Assembly: GCA_013433145.1 (NCBI GenBank)
Contig: CM024170.1
Coordinates: 13,987,866-14,051,865, forward strand
Direction of reading: 5' to 3'
DNA length: 64,000 nt
DNA from: Ascaris suum
Lineage: Eukaryota; Nematoda; Chromadorea; Rhabditida; Ascarididae
Shown here: in pieces, positions 1 through 64,000 of the stretch
How the letters are laid out: each line of letters begins with the position of its first letter
How positions within the stretch are numbered: position 1 is the first letter of the stretch
The notes under the pieces: model-generated
What the model was told of the DNA's origin: nothing
The model's input: only the letters and a program-made list of their open reading frames with translations
The model's database searches: none
Program-made: the position numbers and the translations under genes

Positions 1-57701
<57,701 letters not shown>

Positions 57702-57892
57702 ACTGATCAGGATTTGTTTTCGACTAGAAAGAGTCAGGGAGCAGGGGCTCCTTAGCTTCAGTGAGGCGGGTTCAAATTGATGGAAGCTGATATAAATCCC
57801 GAATTCAGCAAAAGTTGCAAGAAAGGTGTTGTGGATAGGTTTACGAGAGCAGAATACCACATTTGCTTTAGAGAAATACGCCGCCTTGGTCA

Positions 57893-57898
57893 ATAAAA
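57893..57898 (+). terminator. Polyadenylation signal of lpd-3
   Basis: AATAAA about 190 nt after the lpd-3 stop codon, in the context GTCAATAAAATAG. It is the first canonical signal after the stop and gives a short 3' UTR. Confidence 0.6.
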
Positions 57899-59513
57899 TA
57901 GAAATGAAATGATGAGTTCACCGAGGTGAACTATTCGAAATTCGAAATCGTAGCCGGTCATCTAAAAGGTTACTTCCTGGGCTTTCGGGATTGCACCCCA
58001 GGAAAAGGCTGCTACTGAGTATGAGCTAATAGCAACGAAGAATGCGAAATGAAGGGATCTTGTTGGTGGCTGTTATACACGTTTATGTGCCATCAAGCAA
58101 ACTTATGTATCGAAACATGTTTTATCATGTGTTAAGCTTCACTTTGGTTTCGTCTTTTGTAGTATTAACTTGTTCGTCATGTGAAAATTCTGTTATTTTG
58201 CTGATACATGAAAATTGTCATGAGGACTTCCACTTGCACATAAAGAGTATAGTGCTGATTACGAACAATTAAGACGTAAATGTCTGAATTAAGTTACAGG
58301 AAGGCTGAAACATTTTTGTAATTCAATCCCACGCGGTAGTTGTCGATGTCTGGTTTAAGTTAGTTCGTCACAGAAGTTTCAGTGTCCCGCGAATGCAGTG
58401 CTGCTAGCAGAAGAGCTTGACTTTCGTAGGTTAAATATAAAGCGCTCGAGATCCCGCTTAAGCAAAATGGTTGGCCGGTTAGCCCACCTCACGCTTGGTC
58501 CATCTACTCCACTGGTTCGTCAGTCATAAGCCTCGTCTAGGCTGTGATATCACTGTTGGCTTTCTATAGACAGTATCAGTTTGCTGCTAACCCTGCTAAT
58601 TTCCGTCGCTATTGAAGCCAGCAATTTTCGTCTACGGTGACCTCATTCTTCTCCGCTTTGCTCGGGCGAAGTGACTACTGCAATATATACACACTGTTTC
58701 AGTAATGTGATTGGTGTCATGGAATAGCTGCTGTCTGTTCTTTCTTGATCGCACTGTGTTTTTAGTGCTTTCGAACATTTGAAAGCATTATAAGTATTTT
58801 ACTGTCGGTTCAGTTTAACTTCTTTTATTAATCGTTCCTTTGCTTGTAGGTGTTTTTGTAATTGTGCTTCCATCAAAGAACTCATCGTTCTGAAAAGGCG
58901 GTCCAACGCATCGAACGCCATTCTTTATTGCACGAATTGTACGAATTAGTGTGCAGAACCTTTGATGCTTTTCGTTAGCATTAAAGTTATCCACATTATT
59001 GGAAAACAACTAGCCTAAAATCAGAGTCCGAGTGGTAGAGGTGGTTCTTATAAACCTTCGATTAATGTCACTATGACTATTATTCTATATAAATGAGCAG
59101 ATCTACATGGCTCCTTAAAACAAAAAGCAGCTCAGTGAGTAGATTCGGCTCAAGAACCAGTCATATTTTTGCATGAATTGTGCGGATTTTTGCGGGCGAC
59201 AACTTCAACGATTGGCGGTTTCGTGATTTTGAGATACACGATTATGTGTGTCTTTTAAGATGTGAGGGGAGCTACGAAGAAGGAAAAAGGTGTCAATGGG
59301 TGTGTCTTGGCTTATCCCTGGCCGATCTGATTCGTAAGCACTAAAAGCCAATTGTCCTTTTCGCACATTTTGCAGGACGGGATGCGGCTATCGATGTTCT
59401 TGTACATCTGAGGCGGTTGCCTCTTCATTCCCTACATCGGGCCGATGTTCCTTCTGACTGGTCTTATTGCTGGTGTCATCGTATATGGCCATTACCGCTG
59501 ATCCCTTAATAGG
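57899..59513. other. Intergenic region after lpd-3, nothing recognised
   Basis: 1.6 kb with only short open frames and no convincing splice-bounded coding segment. Confidence 0.4.
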
Positions 59514-59518
59514 CTGTC

Positions 59519-60035
59519 TTCAAATAAAATTCCGAAAGATTCGAAATCCGTGGAATTGCATCTCCATAAACAACATACTGCTAATTCTGCCCCAGCCACC
59601 CATAAAAATGATGGATGAGGTGATCAACGGATTCTTTTCATAGACCGTGAGAGGTGCGACGAAGCGCGGCTTATCTAACTGCTTAACTATGGCAGTGACA
59701 GCGTTGAGAGGGAAACCGAGTGGAAGCGAAGAAACACGGGGGAGTCGAAGTAATTTACTGAGGAGCACCACAGCTGATATGGGCGACTGGGAACGGCGGA
59801 GATGCCGAGAAGAGCTGTCGAGTGGAGAAGACTGACTCCGACAGGCTGAAGCCCGACTTATATACGCCTCAGGCAAACCAAGAACACATAACGCAAGCAA
59901 TGGTACTGCGCGAAGAACAATGAACGAGAACCGACCATAGAATCACAATGATCGCTGCAATGTTAGGTCACAAATAGATTTTGATCACAAGTAGATACCT
60001 GTTGGCTCTTTAGCGCCATAGCGCCATACCCAACA
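59519..60035 (-). mobile_element. Candidate solo LTR (minus strand)
   Basis: Read on the minus strand it begins TGTTGGGTATGGCGCT, has a TATATAAG box at 59857-59864 and a following GTCGGAGTCAGTCTTC start-like region. CTGTC occurs exactly at both edges (59514-59518 and 60036-60040), as a 5-bp target duplication would. The far end reads TTTGAA rather than the usual CA, so the boundary may be off. No internal retroelement genes are adjacent, hence solo. Confidence 0.45.
59857..59864 (-). promoter_or_regulatory. TATA box of the candidate LTR
   Basis: TATATAAG on the minus strand, preceded by GAGGCG and followed by TCGGGCTTCAGCC. It is a good core-promoter match inside the candidate LTR. Confidence 0.4.
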
Positions 60036-60040
60036 CTGTC

Positions 60041-61175
60041 TCGGATGTGGAAGTTCATTTTTGTGCTTAAGCCGTGAGGTCGATGTGGTCGTCTTTTCGT
60101 TTTTGTGCTTTCGTGCCGGACAAACGTTGTATTGCGCACTCTTTGTATTTGCGTCTCCTCCGAGGTCAACTCTACGAATTTACAAGTTGAATATGACGAC
60201 CAATCTTGATGGTTTCGTTTGAGAAGTCTTGTTTGCGAAAAAAAAAATCAAAGAGTTAGGAAGAAGGGGAAGATCTTGTATCCGGTAACATCCCGAAATG
60301 ACTGCAGATATACAGATTAAGAGGTGTTGAGGAAGGTGCAGACAGTATTCGTTATTACAACGTGTTTGAAGTGTACAAGTGCACTAATTTCATTGAATAA
60401 AGCTGCGCTCGCGAAACGGTGACGTAGAGTGGAAGTACTGCTTTCCAACTTTGCCGCAAACCGCGATGACCGGTTTTCCACCCAAAGTGCCGGGGTCCTC
60501 TTTTTTCATGTTGAACGTTTACGTCAACTTAAATGAAAGGTTGGGGAAGGTTGAGAGATTTTTGAAACAACTGGTATTGCTCACGTCTCTTAACCAACTT
60601 CATGCTGATGCGAAGTAATGCTGTTTAGCAATCGTCATCAGCACTATTTTGTCCATCCTAACTTGATGTCAACAACATGCGGTGAATATCTGTTGCGTGA
60701 TGGTCCCTCCTCCCTTGGTGGTTACTTTTTAAATGAAATGAAGGTACAGTCCACGACCGCAGCTGCAGAGAAATCATTCACTCTATCACTGGTGACATTA
60801 AATCTAAAATCTGTTCAAGGTCGTAACTCTGGCACTCTCAGTGCATGAAAACTTCAGAACAAATGTTGCGCAAAGCCATTCTTCATTCGAAGAAAAGAAT
60901 CTCGCTTGAAACGCCTTCCATTTTTAGTCTTCCCGCACATAGCACGGTATCTGAGTGACAACCAGTCCTTGAATTTTATGTGCCATACGCACTTCTTGGT
61001 CCCTACTATCATGGATTGGCATCTACAGTCTCGCTCGCCTGTATATCAATTTAGACTTACCATAATGGTTCCCAGACAATAGGGTCGAAAACGACGAAAC
61101 ACGAAGTTTTTTTGTGTCTTAATATGTCCAAGAAACGCGCGCAGAATCGAAAGGTTACTTCGCCATCGGTTTTAT
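60041..61175. other. Intergenic region, one possible exon
   Basis: A + strand open frame from 60618 (ATG) contains EYLLRDGPSSLGGYFLNEMK before AAG|gtacag at 60741; it could be spliced in phase 0 to the coding segment at 61245. The rest shows nothing. Confidence 0.3.
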
Positions 61176-61511
61176 GTGGAAATCTTAGTATATCCAAGAA
61201 ACGCGAACGTAAAAGCTGCATATGAAACTTTCATGCCAATTCAGATGCAAGATAGAAAACGACGGGCCATGGTTGATGCGAGATCTCAAGTTGAATTTGT
61301 TGCTATTACTCTCGCAACTAGATTAACTTTGGAGAAAATCCTGGCTGAAAGGATGAAGCAAAGTGAGGTCGTCGACACAGTTACTTGCTGCTCTGTTGCT
61401 CATCTTTACGAATACTATGTTGCGCGAATGCTGAAACAAGGACAGGAGATAGGCAACTGGTTCGGAGTCACACCTCTCGGCAAATTACTCTGCATATTTA
61501 ATTCAAACTAA
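61176..61511 (+). CDS. Putative terminal exon of an unrecognised gene
   Basis: The frame is open from well upstream to TAA at 61509. From the acceptor GCCAATTCAG at 61244 it codes MQDRKRRAMVDARSQVEFVA, ITLATRLTLEKILAERMKQ, then VAHLYEYYVARMLKQGQEIG. The composition is helical and coding-like. No start codon or upstream exon is certain; see 60618-60740. Function unknown. Confidence 0.4.
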   Translation: MEILVYPRNANVKAAYETFMPIQMQDRKRRAMVDARSQVEFVAITLATRLTLEKILAERMKQSEVVDTVTCCSVAHLYEYYVARMLKQGQEIGNWFGVTPLGKLLCIFNSN

Positions 61512-61642
61512 ACCGGACGCTTTCGCACTGTTTATGACTCTTTCCTAAGGGTCCTTAGAAACGCATATAACTGGTAACCGCAGATAACGCAAACAAAGAA
61601 GGCACCTCCATTACCTCTTTGCACTTTATAACGGCAGCAACC

Positions 61643-61654
61643 TATAAATATAAA
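61643..61654 (+). promoter_or_regulatory. TATA-like element upstream of the gene at 61727
   Basis: TATAAATATAAA lies 73-84 nt before the ATG at 61727. A plausible core promoter for that gene, by position only. Confidence 0.3.
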
Positions 61655-61726
61655 TCCGCAAATGCACACATATAAAACGAATGAAATCCTTCTCTGCTGC
61701 GTGCTGCAATATTACTATTACCTCTC

Positions 61727-62017
61727 ATGGCTACGACGCCTTCTGCATTAGTATTTGGAAGGAGGCCCCAAGCACAGGCGCCAGCCATGTACGACGATGA
61801 ATCATATCCCCGGGGAGGTTTGAGTTCTCATAGTCCCTCGCGGAAAGTGGAGGAGTTCGGAGAGCCGGCGCCGTCGCGGCTGCGGAAGGATGGAAGATGC
61901 CTCATTCAGTTACGAGACTTTCATGTGTTTCTTGCTATTGTGCTGCATCTTTTCATTGGAAGCTTTCTTGCGCTCGCTCGACCAATTAGCTCCTTCTTCG
62001 CTGGGACAGCACATGGA
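61727..62017 (+). CDS. First exon of an unrecognised membrane protein gene
   Basis: 97 codons from ATG to GGA|gtaagg (phase 0). The N-terminal 60 residues are polar and Pro/Arg-rich (PSALVFGRRPQAQAPAMYDD, SSHSPSRKVEEFGEPAPSRL); residues about 66-90 are hydrophobic (FHVFLAIVLHLFIGSFLALA), likely one membrane span. The ATG context CTCATGG and a TATA-like element upstream support the start. The gene must continue downstream; a (TA)n run lies in its first intron. I do not recognise the family. Confidence 0.6.
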
Positions 62018-62164
62018 GTAAGGTCTCTCGGTGCCTTCATTTAGGCTCTCCAGTCTGACTAGCGCAGGAACCGGCATAGGCATTCAACTTCTCAGTTTCG
62101 ACGAAACAACGACAGACATGACAGATTTTACGAAAATTTCATGAACGCGCGCGAACTGTCATGA

Positions 62165-62166
<2 letters not shown>

Positions 62167-62243
<77 letters not shown>
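62167..62243. repeat. (TA)n microsatellite, ~77 bp
   Basis: Uninterrupted alternating A and T in the first intron of the gene starting at 61727. Confidence 0.98.
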
Positions 62244-62246
<3 letters not shown>

Positions 62247-62423
62247 TCGAAAGAGTTATTGGCACAGACGACGTAACAGTTTGTAAGAAGAGGGAAAATT
62301 GTGGAATAGAGAAGGCAGCATAAAGCCATATTATTCAGTACATATCAGAATCTGAACTAATTACCAATGTTGGTCGGTCTAAAAACATACAACGATTTGT
62401 TTAGTAAACGAAAGCACGTGCAG

Positions 62424-62556
62424 GTCGATCAATTCGTGGAAGCACTCGAAAACTTTGCTTACATCGAACGCACTTATGATGTGTGCATAGCAAGAGATTT
62501 TTACTATGACATGCATACAACTTGTAGACTGGTCTATTCGACTTGTAGCAGCGGTG
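62424..62556 (+). CDS. Possible second exon of the gene starting at 61727
   Basis: The acceptor is AGCACGTGCAG, donor GGTG|gtaaat, phase 0 to 1, compatible with the exon ending at 62017. It codes VDQFVEALENFAYIERTYDV then DFYYDMHTTCRLVYSTCSSG. The frame stays open to 62646, where an A-rich tail begins, so a retroelement 3' end is an alternative reading. Confidence 0.4.
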
Positions 62557-62640
62557 GTAAATTTAAACGTATGGAGGGAAAGAATCAGATACATTCAACA
62601 CAAGTAATGCTACTGCAGAATACTGTACTTATATTATACA

Positions 62641-62686
62641 GTAAATAAACAAACAAATAAGCAAACAAATAAATAATAAATGAAAG
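62641..62686. repeat. A-rich (AAAC/AAAT)n tail-like repeat
   Basis: AAATAAACAAACAAATAAGC and related units follow a stop codon, as at the 3' end of many LINE and SINE copies. No element upstream was identified with certainty. Confidence 0.6.
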
Positions 62687-62689
62687 AAT

Positions 62690-64000
62690 CGATCGATAAG
62701 TCAATCAATCAGACAATGTCAACTGAGCAATGACCCAAACTGTTGTGGAAAGCTAAGGACGAAGAAGTGACCTATGTGGTACCTCCCAAAGACAAGAAAA
62801 TTAAATTTCTTTCTGCACTCAAAACGCGACAAAAATTCTAGCAGAAATATTACGAACATCATCTTTCTCGTTAACACTGAGCGCGAAGCGAGAATATGGG
62901 GATGATTATTCAATGTTGACAGATAATGAAATACACAACTGAAGTAAACCTCGATTTCAAGCAACTAAATTAGTCATGCCCCACTTCAAAGCGTCTCCAA
63001 ATAATATCTGCGCCTATGCCTACAAGTGCAGCCATCTTACTGATAGTGGTGTGATTGCATTCTTAGAGAAATAACAGCAATTTGCTGCTAACGGCTTCTG
63101 GAATACTGATATCTGTACGACTACAAGCATTCTATGAATCCCACACAGTGAACCTCATCTTGCTGAATCAACTGATAAACGGAGAACATAATGGTCGATT
63201 AAATTCTATCCGCTCATAAAAATCACGCCCGAGAGTTGGTAAGTGGCACGTATTTGTTCACACTGCACGTGCAAGCCGCAATAAAATGTTAATGCATTAT
63301 GCAGGCGCGCGGTTCGGTCCAACTCGGCTGAAATCACACTTGAAAAGGGGCGGAAACATTTGTTCCCTCACAAGAAATCTAACCAAGAAAGAAAGTAACT
63401 GCACATGTACGAAGACTGCTGTTCCTCAAGCTGCTCTAGGATTTTGAAAGTTCGAGGTATTTCTCTCCGTCCCGCATGAATATACGACATTTAGCAGTGA
63501 AAACACAAGACTTGCTCATTTTTACTAAAATAATATGTCTTCTCTGACACTCAGATCTATAAAAGTGTTAAACGAAAAACAAATGTTGCATCTTGAAACC
63601 TACTTTCTTGAAAGAATGGAAATCGCAATATCTCAGTTAGGCCGCTGATTACTGGAGTGTATAATGTAGCATGTTTATGAATTATAAAATGTAGTTGTAC
63701 AGCTAGACCTTTAGAACGGACAATGAGACAGTGAGTAAGCAGGAGTAAAGATGGAATAGGATGCATGGGTTTTAGTGGATTCAGGATCGATTAATTCCCA
63801 TAGAACAATAAGCAAAAAGAATGGTCCAAGTATAAATAAACGATAAAACACCAATGAATCACTACAGAACATCTTTGTTCAGAAAATATGGAAAAAAAGT
63901 ATACTGAAAACGAAAGGATGCAAAGAAAACACAACAAAATGCCTCGCTCCCTATATATGAGAACCTTTTTACGACCTGAGCGCGAGAAATTTCTCGTAAG
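62690..64000. other. Window end, nothing recognised
   Basis: 1.3 kb, probably intron or intergenic sequence of the gene starting at 61727. No supported exon. Confidence 0.35.

Overview
The window looks like nuclear DNA of a nematode, most likely a strongylid (hookworm-like) worm; that placement is inference. The signs are many small exons (11-107 codons), U-rich 3' splice sites such as TTTTCAG and TTGCAG, a mix of 43-58 nt introns and multi-kilobase introns, no bacterial-type operons, and decayed non-LTR retrotransposons and (TA)n runs in introns.

One gene dominates. Positions 1 to 57701 on the + strand carry about 63 proposed coding exons of a giant gene whose 5' part lies upstream of the window. 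Joined in phase they encode roughly 2,900 residues ending in a stop at 57699-57701. I identify the product as the nematode member of the BLTP1 family (C. elegans LPD-3, fly Tweek, human KIAA1109), a bridge-like lipid transfer protein. The main evidence is the C-terminal family block (penultimate exon with REFICERW and WDPPVIDEILRKLQ, last exon with HRATIPKVIQRG) and the FTYDIRRLSELIAFPRPWYRRS motif near 45.6 kb. Most consecutive exons match in splice phase, which is the strongest internal check on the model. Uncertain stretches are 11.5-14.1 kb, 20.3-22.5 kb, 24.0-25.9 kb and a few exon ends.

Two very large introns (15392-19749 and 27733-32523) each contain a decayed CR1/Jockey-like LINE, in opposite orientations. 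A 1,662-bp core of the two copies (16762-18423 and 29237-30898) forms an inverted repeat with no indels and one visible substitution, although the sequence just outside the core is much more diverged. This suggests recent gene conversion or a recent inverted duplication. The arms bracket eleven or so lpd-3 exons and could pair in the pre-mRNA.

Downstream of lpd-3 there is a polyadenylation signal at 57893, a candidate solo LTR (59519-60035, minus strand, with a CTGTC target duplication), a possible terminal exon of an unrecognised gene (61176-61511), and the first exon or two of another + strand gene starting at 61727 with one hydrophobic segment. I found no rRNA, tRNA or CRISPR feature.
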